Below are positions 1 to 10,247 of a stretch of DNA of 64,000 bases, in pieces. The DNA comes from Carboxylicivirga sp964602515 (GTDB lineage: Bacteria; Bacteroidota; Bacteroidia; Bacteroidales; Marinilabiliaceae), in NCBI GenBank assembly GCA_964602515.1, contig CAZRRJ010000005.1, forward strand, positions 243,897 through 307,896, in the 5' to 3' direction. Made by a program: the position numbers and the translations under genes. The number at the start of each line of letters is the position of its first letter. Positions within the stretch are counted from its first letter, which is position 1. Below the pieces are notes generated by a model that did not search any database, was not told the DNA's origin, and worked only from the letters and a program-made list of their open reading frames with translations.

Positions 1-3000
1 AGCAATATTTTTTATTGAGCTAGCCACAGAGTTCACAAAACTCATAATGCGGTTAATGTTATCAATCAGCCAGCGTACAAAGTCGTAAATGCTTATAATA
101 GCTTTTACAATAGCCCCAACAGGATTAAGCATCATGGCAATTTGAAGAACAGCACTTTTTACAATGTTAGTAATAGCCCACTGTCGCACCGAAGCAATAA
201 CCTGCTCCTTAATAGCCACTGCTTCGTCCTTTATGTATTCCCACAAGCCCATAGGCCCTTCGGTTACCAGTACGGATACCACTTCAAAACCATTTTCGGC
301 TGCTGAAACAATGTTTTCACTCGTATGCTTAACCAGCTTCTCACGCACATTGGGATAGGTCAGGTTAAGTACCGAGAGCCCCATTTGTACCATACCCCTA
401 AGATCGAAGTTATCTGGAATTTGAACCATACCATCCAGAACACCTGATAGCCATTCGATCATACCGCCTATAAAATGCTGCTTAAAATTACCCTGGAAAT
501 TATTAAGCCCTAATTTTACCGCTGAGCCCAGGTTTTTAAAAAACTGTCCCGGGTCGGTCACTAAAAGGGTAATAGTTTCAACAGTATTATTGAAATAGCC
601 GAAAATAAGGTTGGGATCCATACCCATATTCTTGAGCGTCCATTTAAAGAAGCGCATTGCTAAATCCAGTACCAGCGAACCAAGCTTAGATAAGGCACCT
701 TTCATTTTCTTTTTACGCTCTTCTATATGCCTGTCAATAGCTTCAATGGCTTGCTCACGCATTTCTTCAAGCTTAGCAATCAACTCTTCCTCTTTTTGGT
801 TAATTTCTTCTTCCAGTTTCTCCAGCTTCTCATTGATATTGGCCTGGCAGGTTTGCGCATATTGCTTCAGGCTACCTTCAAGACCTGCTACATAGTCTTC
901 TATCTCTGTACGGGAGTCTTCTAATATATCTTTACATTCCTGTATAACCTGTTCTGTCTGTTGACTGAGTTCCTCAATGAGACTATTTATGGTGGTGACA
1001 AATATTTCACGGTGTTTATTAAAAATATCCTGTACCCCCTCCAGCTCTTCTGTTCCCATGAAAAAATCGCCTACACGTCGCCAAAATCCCCAACCGCCTT
1101 CATAGCGCTCGGCAAAAAATTCTTCCAAATCTTCATCAACGCCTGTCTCAAAGACTTCAAAGGCTTTTGCCTGCCCTTTAATAAATTCTTTTTCGATCGT
1201 AAGCTCAAGAAGATCCAGCTTAGTGTGAATATATGCATTGGTGCGCTCGTATACTCCATTAATATGGACGCTGACACGTTCACGCTCAAGCTCCATTTCT
1301 AATTTTCCACCTTCCTGCTCACTTTGGGCATTTTTTAAGCCTTGTTCACGCTGGGCCACCATTTGCTGAGATGCACTTTTCTCTTGAACATTAAGCGACT
1401 GCTGTACTTTTTGCTGCTCCTCCTGTTCCAGTTTTTGTGTATCTGCCGGGGCATTGTCTGCTTCTGTTTCTATTTCGCCTTTTAGCTCACGTACCTCAAC
1501 AAAGGGCCTGGCATCGGAGGTTTCAAATTCTTTGAGCAATTCAGGCGTTTGCAATTCATTCTCTATGGCCTCATCACTGGCTTTTACATAATCTTGAAAA
1601 TCAGACTGCTCTGCATCAGCCTGTGGTAAAAGGCCTTTTGATAGGTTAAGCGCTGGTATGGCTGGTGTTTCTTCTATTGCCGGCAATGGAGCTTCGGCAG
1701 CTTGCAGAACCGGCGCAGGAGTATTGTCTATTTGCTCGTAGTTGTTTTTTACCCCTGCTGTTTGTCCCCCTATAAGCTTATTCATTTCCCTGGCTGCATC
1801 CTCCGATACATTGGTTTCTGCTAAATCCTTAAGATCACCCTCGCTTTTAGGTAAGCGCTTTTGCATCTCCCTGTCAATGCTATCTTTGGCTTCCAAGGGT
1901 TTTGTTTCAGGCGTTTCTGCCGACTTAACATCATCAATAACAGAGATATTGGCCACACTCTCTGCTTCCTGTGCAGGCGGTTGTACTGCTTTTTTTGTCT
2001 CACTAAGCTTCTCAACCGCACTTTTGGCTTTCTTTTGTTCTAAAGCTTGTGCTTTAATCTTCTCTTTTCCTTCACGGGCTACGGATTCTGATTTTTTACC
2101 CAGCTCTCCTCCAACCCGGGGCAAAGCATCAGTTTTAGCTGATGTTTTTTCTATTAACTGCTCTGTTGATTTACTTTTTATTATTTTAATGGCCTCACCA
2201 CCAACTAAAGCAGGGGAAGGTGAAGGAATAGTTGCATTTTTAAGCCCTTCTTTATTCACTTTAGAGCTATTGTTATGCTTTTGTGCTTTCACCGGCGATT
2301 TTTTTGCCTGATCTGCGTCAACATTTTCATTTGTTCTAGCATCGGCTGTTTTGTTTCCTGTCTCTTTTGATGGCGCTGTTTTTTTATCAATGACGGCCGG
2401 TTCAGGATTTTTTGTTTTTTCTTTTCCTGCCTTAGCCTCTGCCTGCCCCGGTATCGGTAAATATAATTCTAAGACTTGAGCACTATCATCTACAGCAGAA
2501 ACAGGCGCTACTCCCTTTGCATCTCCCTGTTGAGTGTCTTCAACAGCCGGTGTCTGTTCTCCTGTTTGAGCTACTTTTGAACCGGATTCTTTAGCGTCTA
2601 TCTTTGGCACAGTAACACTTACCGGTGCTTCCGGGAAAAAGCCCTGTACGACTTTTACCCACTCCTGGGTTCCTACCTTAATATTTTGCTCCTTTAATTT
2701 GCGCTCAACAGCACGCCTTAAAAGATTGATTTGTGAGCGTTGCATCTTGCCACGCGTATTACGAGCCAGATTCCTAATATATAACTCAAAAGCTTTTCCT
2801 GCTACTAAAGATTCCTTGTAGGCTTTTTTGCGGGCATCAAGTAAATCAATACTTGTGTTTGCTCCCTTAGTCGTCTTCTTTTGAGAAGAAGAATCTAAAC
2901 CAGCTTTTGGAGCTGGAGATGAAACTCCTGTTCCTCTTTCTTCAAGCGATGGAGAAGGGGCTTTTTTCCCTGCTGATTTACCTGTTTTATGACTTGTTTT

Positions 3001-3276
3001 GTCTCCTGTTTTACTTTCTAATTCTTCTAAATCGACACCATTAAATGAAGCCTGTCGCTCTTCTATAAACTGTTCTCCGGGCAAATCATCATATGGCACA
3101 CGGCGTATTCTTCCCATGGCCACCCCGGCAGTACGCATAAAGGCATCTTCACCCAGTAGATCACTCTTAGGTATACCAAATCTAAGCTCAAACTCCCTGT
3201 CGTCCATCTCATAAAAATCAATGTCCGAAAAGGTGTCCCGCCTTTTTAAATCTGGTATATCGAAATCCCTTATCAT
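1..3276 (-). CDS. Huge helical eCIS-associated protein (tape-measure or cargo candidate), 3' part outside window
   Basis: I read this frame by hand from an ATG at 3276 to the left edge without a stop, about 1092 codons, so the C-terminus is missing. Residues 1-60 look folded. Residues about 60-480 are low-complexity and rich in K, E, A, Q and P. A long charged coiled coil peaks around residues 810-860. From about 875 onward the protein is amphipathic/hydrophobic helix, with segments such as GLWEYIKDE and LNPVGAIVKAI. That C-terminal pattern resembles very large proteins I know from other eCIS loci, some of which carry an N-terminal DUF4157 domain; no DUF4157 zincin motif is visible here. It lies 194 nt downstream of the AAA+ ATPase gene. 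A ruler (tape-measure) role fits the length and helicity, but cargo or lumen protein is also possible. The product name is inference; the open frame is directly seen. Confidence 0.75.
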   Translation of the reverse strand, partial: MIRDFDIPDLKRRDTFSDIDFYEMDDREFELRFGIPKSDLLGEDAFMRTAGVAMGRIRRVPYDDLPGEQFIEERQASFNGVDLEELESKTGDKTSHKTGKSAGKKAPSPSLEERGTGVSSPAPKAGLDSSSQKKTTKGANTSIDLLDARKKAYKESLVAGKAFELYIRNLARNTRGKMQRSQINLLRRAVERKLKEQNIKVGTQEWVKVVQGFFPEAPVSVTVPKIDAKESGSKVAQTGEQTPAVEDTQQGDAKGVAPVSAVDDSAQVLELYLPIPGQAEAKAGKEKTKNPEPAVIDKKTAPSKETGNKTADARTNENVDADQAKKSPVKAQKHNNSSKVNKEGLKNATIPSPSPALVGGEAIKIIKSKSTEQLIEKTSAKTDALPRVGGELGKKSESVAREGKEKIKAQALEQKKAKSAVEKLSETKKAVQPPAQEAESVANISVIDDVKSAETPETKPLEAKDSIDREMQKRLPKSEGDLKDLAETNVSEDAAREMNKLIGGQTAGVKNNYEQIDNTPAPVLQAAEAPLPAIEETPAIPALNLSKGLLPQADAEQSDFQDYVKASDEAIENELQTPELLKEFETSDARPFVEVRELKGEIETEADNAPADTQKLEQEEQQKVQQSLNVQEKSASQQMVAQREQGLKNAQSEQEGGKLEMELERERVSVHINGVYERTNAYIHTKLDLLELTIEKEFIKGQAKAFEVFETGVDEDLEEFFAERYEGGWGFWRRVGDFFMGTEELEGVQDIFNKHREIFVTTINSLIEELSQQTEQVIQECKDILEDSRTEIEDYVAGLEGSLKQYAQTCQANINEKLEKLEEEINQKEEELIAKLEEMREQAIEAIDRHIEERKKKMKGALSKLGSLVLDLAMRFFKWTLKNMGMDPNLIFGYFNNTVETITLLVTDPGQFFKNLGSAVKLGLNNFQGNFKQHFIGGMIEWLSGVLDGMVQIPDNFDLRGMVQMGLSVLNLTYPNVREKLVKHTSENIVSAAENGFEVVSVLVTEGPMGLWEYIKDEAVAIKEQVIASVRQWAITNIVKSAVLQIAMMLNPVGAIVKAIISIYDFVRWLIDNINRIMSFVNSVASSIKNIA

Positions 3277-3470
3277 TGCTGGTAATATCCTTTTTTAGAT
3301 GTACCAATAGCGTTTTTATTGGCATTAATTTTTGTTGGCCACCAATGCTATGAATAATAATTCACCCACTACAAATTACCAGCTACTTTATTCGTACATT
3401 CATGACTGTTTTTTTATTTATACTATTGCATTCACAACTACTTCTTTAGCATTTGTAACTATTATATATT

Positions 3471-4940
3471 TTAAATTCTTTCATGATTAACAATTTGTTT
3501 CCTAGTGGTTGCCATACCCTCTTTATTCATCTCCATATGTATAAAGGGTTCAACACCTGCCATCGTTAACACGGCTTCACCCTTACTCTCTGCCTGTATA
3601 CACCACAACTTCACCACATTACCAATATTTGCACCCGTCAGCGAATAACTATTGGCCAGCTTCATTGGTAATTCATAATCCTCAAAACTAAAACAACTAG
3701 GTAAGCTTCTACGCCACAATATTTCTCTTTCATCTTTATCAGGCTGAGCATAAAAAATAGAAGTAAGGATTCTTCGTTTAAAAGCCGTATCCAGATTTTG
3801 ATTGTAATTACTACAAAGAATGACTAAACCGGGAAAAGTCTCTATACGCTGTAAAAGGTAAGCCACCTCCTGGTTGGCAAACCTGTCTTTAGCATCTTTA
3901 ACCTCGGTTCGTTTTCCAAACAAGGCATCTGCCTCGTCAAACATCAGTATACAGTTTTTATCCTCAAAACGCGTAAATACTTTTTCCAGATTCTTCTCTG
4001 TTTCTCCAATATATTTTGAAACAATTCGAGACAGGTCTACGCGATAAGCCTCTACTCCCAACTGTTTACTTAGTACTGCTACAGAGAAAGTTTTACCTGT
4101 TCCTGGCGGGCCATACAATAATGCTAAAAAGCCTTGACTTATCTTTTCATTTACGCCCTCCTTTTTAAACAACTTTTCTTTTACTTTGGCATAATTCATA
4201 ATAATATCAAGCTGGGCTTTTGTTGTCGGCTTAAGAATCAGGTCATCAATGGTTTTATTGGTTTGTAATAAAGACGCCGGAAAATCTGGTGAAACATCCA
4301 TTCTTGGTTTTTTCCCATTAATAAGGTAATGATAATAACCAATATCGGGTTCTATGATCTGCTCCATGGGGAAACTATCAACACTATTCAGTGTTCTTAG
4401 ATGAAGAATACCTTCTCTGAAAAATTTATGTGAACACAATATGGTATGATAGTAGCCTTGTAGTATAGAATCTGTTCCAGCCAATAAAAATACTGCCGTT
4501 TGAAGCGTAGGAATAAAACGCGAGTTGCTTTTTCTGTACATCCCTCCCGGCTCAACAAAGCGCATATCTGAACCAGGAGCCAATACAACCATATCTGACA
4601 GGCTAACTGGTCTGAACCACGATGCAAAAGACAGTAATACCAATACAATTTCTATCTCTGAATTACCATACTCATCAAGCAACTTTTGAATCATTGTTTT
4701 TTTATTAAAATCGGGCAACTCACTGATCTTTGATTCTTCTGCCAAAACACTTTCACCTTTGATTAACGCATTCATGCGCTCTTTTATCAAATGTTGTAAC
4801 CATTTAATACCAGAATTAATAGCAAGAACATTGGCTACAATAAAATCCTTATCCTCACGGTGATCAAAACCAGAGTTAACATGTGTAGCACTGTTAATCC
4901 TAACCCCGTCTTCCTCAATGGTTACACTTTTCCCTTCCAT
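3471..4940 (-). CDS. AAA+ ATPase of the contractile injection system (Afp15-like)
   Basis: This is a 489-residue AAA+ ATPase. Walker A GPPGTGKT lies at about residue 283, Walker B LMFDEADALFG at about 340, and sensor-1 region ILCSNYN follows. The first 270 residues form a separate N-terminal domain, and the C-terminal 80 residues look like the helical lid. AAA+ ATPases of this kind are a core gene of almost every eCIS locus, where Afp15-type proteins are needed for assembly of the particle and are not part of the final tube. The gene sits 20 nt after the fibre-like gene and precedes the giant helical protein, the usual late position. The ATG at 4940 gives full coverage. Family call is firm; the exact assembly step is not shown by the sequence. 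Confidence 0.92.
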   Translation of the reverse strand: MEGKSVTIEEDGVRINSATHVNSGFDHREDKDFIVANVLAINSGIKWLQHLIKERMNALIKGESVLAEESKISELPDFNKKTMIQKLLDEYGNSEIEIVLVLLSFASWFRPVSLSDMVVLAPGSDMRFVEPGGMYRKSNSRFIPTLQTAVFLLAGTDSILQGYYHTILCSHKFFREGILHLRTLNSVDSFPMEQIIEPDIGYYHYLINGKKPRMDVSPDFPASLLQTNKTIDDLILKPTTKAQLDIIMNYAKVKEKLFKKEGVNEKISQGFLALLYGPPGTGKTFSVAVLSKQLGVEAYRVDLSRIVSKYIGETEKNLEKVFTRFEDKNCILMFDEADALFGKRTEVKDAKDRFANQEVAYLLQRIETFPGLVILCSNYNQNLDTAFKRRILTSIFYAQPDKDEREILWRRSLPSCFSFEDYELPMKLANSYSLTGANIGNVVKLWCIQAESKGEAVLTMAGVEPFIHMEMNKEGMATTRKQIVNHERI

Positions 4941-4960
4941 ATGCTCAAGTAATCGTTTCG

Positions 4961-5725
4961 TTAATCATCCTTTCCACCTGCATTTTCCTTTTCTTCTACA
5001 AAACACTCATCCATAAAAGGATCGTTCCACAGGTTCTGAATGTTATAACAAATCCTGATGTTTTCACCATAATTAGCCCGTGTTCTCATTTGTAAACTAT
5101 AGTCGTAAATACTTCCCCTCCATCTTAACTCAATACGACTACTTCGCATTTTATAGTGCGCCTGTGTTTTTTTAATCTTATTCCTCGATTTGCCGAAAGT
5201 ACTGATAGCAATAGCATGAAGCAGGGCATATTTACCTGTTTTCTTTTTGCCTACGCCTGCATTAATTTCGAGCATATGGCAGCCATTGACACCCTCAACT
5301 ATGTTATGCCATTTTCCGTCAGCTGGTATTTTTCCGAGATAAGCGGTTCCCACCCGTCCTTTTTGAGCCACTACACCATTCACATCCAGATCGAATTCCG
5401 GTTCATCAGTATTGATGCCCAACCTACCGGCATGCTCAAATGCCCCTACAACCTCTCCTCTATTATTGGTAACACAAAGGTTTGAACTTGCATTATCAAT
5501 TTCCACACGCCAATCAGGACTCTTATCCTCAATATTTTTATAAAAACTAATGAGCTTTTTCGATTCACCGACAGGTGACAATATCAAACCATCATCAACT
5601 GTTTTTGACATACCATCATCAACCTTATTGATTACAGAATCAATTAAATCGTGAAAATTACCCTCTGATGGCAATTGTCCTTTTCTAAAAAAACTTTTTA
5701 ATGTTTCCCTGTTTTGTAAAGACAT
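4961..5725 (-). CDS. Fibre-like/baseplate-associated eCIS protein
   Basis: This 254-residue protein sits 9 nt after the baseplate-J gene and 20 nt before the ATPase gene, a slot that often holds fibre or baseplate accessory genes. The middle contains RLGINTDEPEFDLDVNG (residues about 100-116), matching the short motif found in trimeric phage tail-fibre and endosialidase-type shafts. The C-terminal half is basic and rich in aromatic residues, and no chaperone-type self-cleavage motif is seen. I infer a host-contact or baseplate-decorating role. The protein is far shorter than the Afp13/Pvc13 fibres, so it may instead be a wedge accessory. No enzyme motif is visible. Confidence 0.55.
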   Translation of the reverse strand: MSLQNRETLKSFFRKGQLPSEGNFHDLIDSVINKVDDGMSKTVDDGLILSPVGESKKLISFYKNIEDKSPDWRVEIDNASSNLCVTNNRGEVVGAFEHAGRLGINTDEPEFDLDVNGVVAQKGRVGTAYLGKIPADGKWHNIVEGVNGCHMLEINAGVGKKKTGKYALLHAIAISTFGKSRNKIKKTQAHYKMRSSRIELRWRGSIYDYSLQMRTRANYGENIRICYNIQNLWNDPFMDECFVEEKENAGGKDD

Positions 5726-5734
5726 CTTCTGTGA

Positions 5735-8700
5735 TTATTCATTTATGATAAAATCATTTCCCAGTAACAGGTTATCAATACCTGCTTGTTTTGCATTACC
5801 TTCATTATTATCATCAATAACATTAACCTGATGCTGCTTACTAGGTATTAAGACTGACCAGGGCTTAGTTGCAAAAAGACCATCTTTTTCGTTATTCTCT
5901 TCTGCTGTATCAATTAGTACATAATTACCCGAAAGATCTGTAGCTGCCTGTATTATAGAAAATTCCACAACAGTTTCAACAAATGGCAGTGCCCTTAAAT
6001 ATGTTGTGATATCTGAACAATAAACAACCTTACCCACAAGTGACCCGTATGAATTACCTCCCATATTTCCTGACAAGTAATCATTGATATACTCATTTAA
6101 TTTCTGAATATAGTATCCCCTGTTATGAGAGTCTTTAAACTTAACCGAACACATCACTCTTATGCGCTCATAACTTGGATTACGTACTTCAATATTTACA
6201 AACGGAGAGGCAAACTGCTTTAAGTACGACTTAATTTCGTATAACAATTCGCTACTGGTTCTTGGTTCTTCTGCATTTACTACATTATTTGAGTATGGAC
6301 TTACTACTAAAAGAATATTTCCCGGACTACTCAGGTTATTACTTGACATATTTGGCAAACAGGTAGCCCGTTCTATTTCTCTGAACTTATCCAAAACCAA
6401 ACGTTCATAATCGGCACAGTTAATTGCCCTGCTCCTGTGTTTTAAACGCTCACTAACTCTCGTTTGAAATTCAACCTTTCGTTCGGTAGCTTTATTGTTA
6501 AAAGATGGCAATGGTTGTAAAACCGATCTTATCCCTTTTATATTTTTATAAGGTGTTTGAATCGTATTAACCGGTAACCCTTTCTCTAAAAAGTCTGAGT
6601 TATATACATTTTCATTCCCTACTAACGTCGCTTTTAACACTTGTGAATTAACACTAATAATGTTAGAAGCACCTTCAGGTTTACCTTTACACTCAACAGA
6701 AAGCCAGAATAATGAAGAGTCTAAAACAGTATTATTTCTATTGATATCCGCTGAGATAGCAATCATGATGATACCCGTTCTTAAAAAACCATTTGTATCA
6801 TCTCTGACAATGCTCTCCGGTTCAATGGTGTGCCAAATATTATTAGCTAAAAACTTCCATTCTATTTTAGGAGGTTCCTCTTCAGAGGAGATGGTGAATT
6901 CATCAAGCATCTCAAACAAAATTGAAATAACCTGTGGTGCTTTTACATCTCTTATACCAATAAAAAGTCCTCCTACATAATCGTACGATGGGATCAGCTC
7001 AACAGCCATTGCATTGGTAGATGGAAATATTTTCTCCTTACCAAAAGGATGCAAGTGAAAAAACTGGCCGTATTTATCTAATGTTTTTGTATCCGCTGAC
7101 TGAGCGTCTCTTATGGAAATAGAGGCCGCACTTTTATAATCGAGAGACAAACCTTTAAGCTGTGGTGTATACGGTTGTTTTGGCAACTCCTTCTTCTTAT
7201 TTCCTTTCAACAAACCCGATTTTGAATTTTCGATAGTTACTTCCGACAGTATATTTGGGTATATTGAATGTCCAAAAGCGAACCTTGATCCTGACAGCTC
7301 AAGCTTTATAAAACCTCTTTGCGACTGAGATGAGTAGGATAATGATTTATTTATTTCATCAAAATTAAAATCGTACCTCAACTGACTCATATCAATATGA
7401 TTGACGCTCACCTTATCCTGCAAAATACCCCGGGCTAAAGGACTATCCTTACTTTTTCCACCTTCTGTTCTAAACAGTTTAATAGTCTGCCTTTCTTCTT
7501 TATCATCCGGAATCCATTTTCCTCCCTTAAGTATAGATAGTTCACCTTCAAAAGATGTATTATCAATTTCTTCGTTATATCCCTTATAATGATCATAAAA
7601 ACCTAAATTATCGGTAGGCAATTCGTACCAGTCTAACTGAATTTCCAAATCATCTAATTGTTTTTGAAAAACTTCATTGTTTCCAATTAGCATATAGCTT
7701 CCCAAGGATGGAATTGGTCCAAATGGATAAAATGGGTTATCAATATTTACCGGACCAACATTATTATAAACTACCAAATCCTTTACCCCTTTTACCTCTA
7801 CCTGAATGGTAATTTGCTCCAAAGCCATCTTATTCAGTAAAAAATAAGGGTAAATGTATGAATGGTTATTCAGTGCCACTTTTAAAACCGGGTATTCTGT
7901 GCCAAAACTCTCTTTATGAACTGCTTGAGAACAGGCAATAATCGCCTCCTGATCTGATAACAGGTCAAAACGAATAACAATTGATGAATGATCTTTATCA
8001 AGAATAACGGCGTATTTTTTGATATTCAACCACCCATTTTCACCCGAGAGTTCAATATTAAAAGCATCGGTAAATGTTTTGGAGATAATTTCCTGATTCG
8101 AATTATTTAGTAGCTTAGCATATAAGTCAAGCTTATTCTGCATTTCCTTAAAACCATCACCTTTAAAATCAAGTACCAGATCAATTTCTCTATGACCTCC
8201 CCTTAAGAATAATACCGGCGAACTAATGGCATAGCCAAGTAAGGCATAATCCATTGTTCTGTCATTAATACCTTTTCCTAACTGTTTCTCTCCAAAGGTA
8301 GCATATGATGTTCTTTTTATACTCTCATCCTTTAATATTCCAGAGTTTACAGGAATTTCATTACAGTATAGATTCCCTACAAGATCATAGGATTTTCCTG
8401 CTTTTTGGCTTAGTATCTTTTCTAAAAACACATTCTTAATGGAAACAACCTCCGCTCTGTTTATCTCAGCCGGATAATCCGTTTCGAAAAGAATGTTCTT
8501 TCCTGTTGAATCAGCTCCTGCAATAAAGGCCGTACTTTTATCAACCTCTACTTTATCAACAAGATTATCGAGCTTAAAGCTTAAGTATACCTGTGCATCC
8601 TGCGGTTTTCTCAACGTTTGCTTTAAAATATTATCGTAATAATAATCCTGATATTTTTGAATTAGTTTATTTAGCTGATTTTGTGGGTATTTATAAATGT

Positions 8701-9487
8701 CTAAAAAGGAAAGTAATAAAGCAACTTCGGGAAAATGATGATCACTATTCACCGTTTTACCCAAATGGTCAATTGCTTTTTGCCTGATATATATAAGCGA
8801 TTCATAAAAATGTTGAAAGATAATTAATAAAGTGTCATACAAATGAGCAAACTTCTGCTTCTCAGAACCTCCATTCAACTGGTAATCTGCCGCATCAATA
8901 CCTCCAGCGTCCCAAATATAAGAGAGCTTATCCAATGAAAAGCCTTCACCTTTATCAAGCTTGAGTTCTTTAAGTGCAGCTTTGTGAACCGAAATAAAAG
9001 TTATAAACGGACGCAATAACTTCTGAGTAATAGTATTGGCTATTTCGCTCCGAATGTTCACCTCAGTACTTGTAAAGTCCTCAACATACTTTAGATTAGC
9101 ATACCAGGTATCAAATTTAAAGATTAGTGCATACACTTCTCCAAATGCTTTATTATAGTAATGAAGCTTTTTTGACCTACTGTTAAACCCCAAAGCTTTT
9201 CGCATGTAGGTTTTAAAGCGAAGTTCAATATTTGCCGGGTTATTAAATGATATCGCAGCCAGAACAACAGCCTCATCTATTAAAAAACCTGACCAATCGT
9301 TATTTTCATCACCATTGGTATCGATAAATTTTATAAACTTTGACAGGCCATATATGTAAGCCAAATTCTTTTCAAAAGACCGCTCATCCACTTTCACATA
9401 ATTCTTATCCAATGCATATGGATAGCGGGTTTGCTGAGAACTACCGGAAAAGTTTATATACTTGTCTTTATCTGTTTTATCTTTCAT
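5735..9487 (-). CDS. Giant baseplate J-like wedge protein (Afp11/Afp12-like)
   Basis: This 1250-residue protein is the largest complete one in the cluster. Its last third carries the baseplate-J signature region: a CADYERLVLDKF-type segment near residue 1020, then NILLVVSPYS and a YLKQFASPFVNIEV segment, which resembles the gp6/baseplate J fold that closes the wedge ring in contractile tails. The N-terminal two thirds are beta-rich and poorly recognisable. The gene lies 12 nt after the gp25-like gene, matching the usual wedge order. Afp-type clusters usually have two baseplate wedge proteins (Afp11 and Afp12). Only one large gene is present here, so the two roles may be merged. That merger is inference. 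Confidence 0.85.
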   Translation of the reverse strand: MKDKTDKDKYINFSGSSQQTRYPYALDKNYVKVDERSFEKNLAYIYGLSKFIKFIDTNGDENNDWSGFLIDEAVVLAAISFNNPANIELRFKTYMRKALGFNSRSKKLHYYNKAFGEVYALIFKFDTWYANLKYVEDFTSTEVNIRSEIANTITQKLLRPFITFISVHKAALKELKLDKGEGFSLDKLSYIWDAGGIDAADYQLNGGSEKQKFAHLYDTLLIIFQHFYESLIYIRQKAIDHLGKTVNSDHHFPEVALLLSFLDIYKYPQNQLNKLIQKYQDYYYDNILKQTLRKPQDAQVYLSFKLDNLVDKVEVDKSTAFIAGADSTGKNILFETDYPAEINRAEVVSIKNVFLEKILSQKAGKSYDLVGNLYCNEIPVNSGILKDESIKRTSYATFGEKQLGKGINDRTMDYALLGYAISSPVLFLRGGHREIDLVLDFKGDGFKEMQNKLDLYAKLLNNSNQEIISKTFTDAFNIELSGENGWLNIKKYAVILDKDHSSIVIRFDLLSDQEAIIACSQAVHKESFGTEYPVLKVALNNHSYIYPYFLLNKMALEQITIQVEVKGVKDLVVYNNVGPVNIDNPFYPFGPIPSLGSYMLIGNNEVFQKQLDDLEIQLDWYELPTDNLGFYDHYKGYNEEIDNTSFEGELSILKGGKWIPDDKEERQTIKLFRTEGGKSKDSPLARGILQDKVSVNHIDMSQLRYDFNFDEINKSLSYSSQSQRGFIKLELSGSRFAFGHSIYPNILSEVTIENSKSGLLKGNKKKELPKQPYTPQLKGLSLDYKSAASISIRDAQSADTKTLDKYGQFFHLHPFGKEKIFPSTNAMAVELIPSYDYVGGLFIGIRDVKAPQVISILFEMLDEFTISSEEEPPKIEWKFLANNIWHTIEPESIVRDDTNGFLRTGIIMIAISADINRNNTVLDSSLFWLSVECKGKPEGASNIISVNSQVLKATLVGNENVYNSDFLEKGLPVNTIQTPYKNIKGIRSVLQPLPSFNNKATERKVEFQTRVSERLKHRSRAINCADYERLVLDKFREIERATCLPNMSSNNLSSPGNILLVVSPYSNNVVNAEEPRTSSELLYEIKSYLKQFASPFVNIEVRNPSYERIRVMCSVKFKDSHNRGYYIQKLNEYINDYLSGNMGGNSYGSLVGKVVYCSDITTYLRALPFVETVVEFSIIQAATDLSGNYVLIDTAEENNEKDGLFATKPWSVLIPSKQHQVNVIDDNNEGNAKQAGIDNLLLGNDFIINE

Positions 9488-9499
9488 CGTAAATTATAG

Positions 9500-9931
9500 T
9501 TATTTTGGCATATCATTAACATCAGTTCCCTCAATGATATAATATGGAAATACTATGTTGCTACGCTTATTGGTTTTTCTAACTGTATAATTCACTTTTA
9601 TTTCAATCAGGCCATCAAGATAGCTTTCTGATGAAATACTTACTTCTCCAAGAATAATACGGGGTTCAAAATGTAATACTGCGTATTGAATAATACTTTC
9701 TACTCTTTTATTGAAATTATTAGACACCGATTCAAAATTAAGAACACTTAAGTCACATCCATACTCAGGTTGCATTACTCTTTCACCTGGTCTGGTTGAT
9801 AATAAGATAAAAAGGCTCTCTTTAATATCTTCTTCTTCGGAAACCAATGTTACCGTTCTGCTTTTTTTATCAAACTGCGGAGGAAACTTCCAGCCAACGC
9901 CTAAAAATGTCTTTTTATGTTTCATTTGCAA
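9500..9931 (-). CDS. gp25/GPW-like baseplate wedge protein (Afp9-like)
   Basis: This 143-residue protein matches the short gp25-like (lysozyme-like by old naming) baseplate family. It has the typical order: an N-terminal GVGWKFPP segment, an ESLFILLSTRPGERVMQPEYGC core holding the conserved RPGER-type motif at about residues 48-52, and an IQYAVLHFEPRI segment. In contractile tails gp25 links the baseplate to the first sheath ring. No lysozyme activity is expected. It lies between the PAAR and baseplate-J genes, with gaps of 12-13 nt, so it is part of the same transcript. Confidence 0.92.
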   Translation of the reverse strand: MQMKHKKTFLGVGWKFPPQFDKKSRTVTLVSEEEDIKESLFILLSTRPGERVMQPEYGCDLSVLNFESVSNNFNKRVESIIQYAVLHFEPRIILGEVSISSESYLDGLIEIKVNYTVRKTNKRSNIVFPYYIIEGTDVNDMPK

Positions 9932-9944
9932 TTACAATAATCTA

Positions 9945-10241
9945 TTAACCACCTATTATTACAGTTGGGCATCCTACAACAATTGTCCCACCGTGGGCAC
10001 AACTATCTCCCAATCTGGCGGCAGGCATTCCTCCAATTAGTACCGTTGCCGATCCCATGGCTATAGAGTCTGGAGAACCAATACAGGTAACCATATCACC
10101 AAGACGCGCTGCCGGCATTCCTCCAATTAAAACAGTCGGTTCTCCGGGTGGCAATATAGTTCCCCCCACGTGAGGTACTTGACCTGTAACCATTGGACAC
10201 ACATGCATATCTCCTATTCTGGCTGCAAAACTCATATTCAA
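9945..10241 (-). CDS. PAAR-domain spike-tip protein (Afp10-like)
   Basis: This 98-residue protein is almost entirely a PAAR domain, the conical metal-stabilised tip that sharpens a VgrG-type spike. It contains an internal repeat: GGMPAARLGD appears twice, at about residues 40 and 70, each followed by a cysteine-bearing turn, and a Gly/Ile-rich sequence repeats around them. Candidate zinc ligands are His13, Cys15 and later His/Cys residues. There is no C-terminal toxin extension, so this tip does not carry an effector domain. It starts 6 nt after the spike gene. Confidence 0.93.
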   Translation of the reverse strand: MNMSFAARIGDMHVCPMVTGQVPHVGGTILPPGEPTVLIGGMPAARLGDMVTCIGSPDSIAMGSATVLIGGMPAARLGDSCAHGGTIVVGCPTVIIGG

Positions 10242-10247
10242 ATTCTT

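Noticed and set aside
1742..2311. A 189-codon plus-strand open frame
   Set aside because: It is antisense to the giant eCIS protein, which has a fully open frame with clear protein-like character; the plus-strand product has Ser/Leu/Phe-rich shadow composition.
9945..10241. A gene duplication inside the PAAR gene as a novelty
   Set aside because: PAAR domains are internally symmetric, so repeated GGMPAARLGD segments are expected.
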